Assembly: GCA_964431735.1 (NCBI GenBank)
Contig: CAYSLJ010000047.1
Coordinates: forward strand, 1-43,155
Direction: 5' to 3'
DNA length: 43,155 nt
Source: CALARM01 sp964431735
Lineage (GTDB): Bacteria; Vulcanimicrobiota; SpSt-956; JAKJGF01
Part shown: one piece after another, positions 43,103 through 43,155 of the stretch
How positions within the stretch are numbered: position 1 is the stretch's first letter
Layout: each line of letters opens with the position of its first letter
The notes under the pieces: model-generated
Databases searched by the model: none
What the model saw: only the letters and a program-made list of their open reading frames with translations
Told to the model about the DNA's origin: nothing
Made by a program: the position numbers and the translations under genes

Positions 43103-43155
43103 AAGTACTGTAAGAAAAATAACTCCGGCAAATTGTTAGAACGATTAGTATCCTC
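43103..43155. repeat. Element A copy 4, cut by the window end
   Basis: GTACTGTAAGAAAAATAACT then CCGGCAAATTGTTAGAAC and GTATCCTC match the left half of the other element A copies. The heptad core would begin just beyond the window. Confidence 0.75.

Noticed and set aside
1..43155. Heptad arrays as hidden coding sequence
   Set aside because: A seven-base period shifts frame at each unit, and the arrays contain stop codons in all frames.

Overview
The window is an AT-rich bacterial chromosome segment with clear sigma70-type promoters (several with an exact 17-base spacer) and ordinary Shine-Dalgarno sites. An LptA/OstA-like periplasmic protein, a lipoprotein and several signal peptides point to a cell with an outer membrane. 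There are no photosynthesis genes, phage genes or transposases. Long TPR proteins, a TPR-HEAT protein, orphan kinases and plastid/cyanobacterial-type Ycf families in a non-photosynthetic context fit a deep-branching or candidate-phylum bacterium, but I cannot name the phylum from the sequence alone.

Layout. 0.3-2.4 kb: a YihY-type membrane protein fused to a cyclic-nucleotide-binding domain, then an LptA-like protein. 2.5-7.7 kb, all minus strand: two Ycf46-like AAA+ ATPases flanking a DUF2085 membrane protein, a small membrane protein, a DUF2997 protein and a Ycf35 (DUF1257) protein. 8.0-14.4 kb, plus strand: a 1393-residue TPR protein with an acidic tail, then a TPR-HEAT protein. 14.8-18.6 kb: a metallo-beta-lactamase-fold protein, an esterase, an orphan 2-oxoacid:ferredoxin oxidoreductase beta subunit and an exported Fe/Mn superoxide dismutase closed by a strong terminator. 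18.6-24.8 kb: secreted proteins, an overlapping pair of paralogous glycine-rich proteins, a lipoprotein esterase and a PrsW-type protease. 24.9-33.6 kb: a sensor kinase, a membrane-anchored TPR protein and a 1935-residue TPR protein. 34.2-43 kb: housekeeping genes (GNAT acetyltransferase, mtnA, holA, MEMO-family protein, tRNA-Arg, NrnA-type phosphoesterase, hybrid kinase, glyoxalase-II-like hydrolase, infA).

Two features stand out. First, the two AAA+ paralogues have complementary active-site changes: one keeps the Walker B glutamate but has a shortened arginine-finger loop, the other keeps the finger loop but has Asn in place of the glutamate. This suggests a hetero-oligomer working with the DUF2997/Ycf35 pair. 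Second, nearly every intergenic gap is filled with arrays of seven-base units built on a GTRA/TYAC core (plus two other cores), commonly as facing arrays that can fold into hairpins. They run from stop codons to start codons, replace Shine-Dalgarno sites at several genes, and form the centre of at least three families of small inverted-repeat elements, one of which carries a nested insertion.
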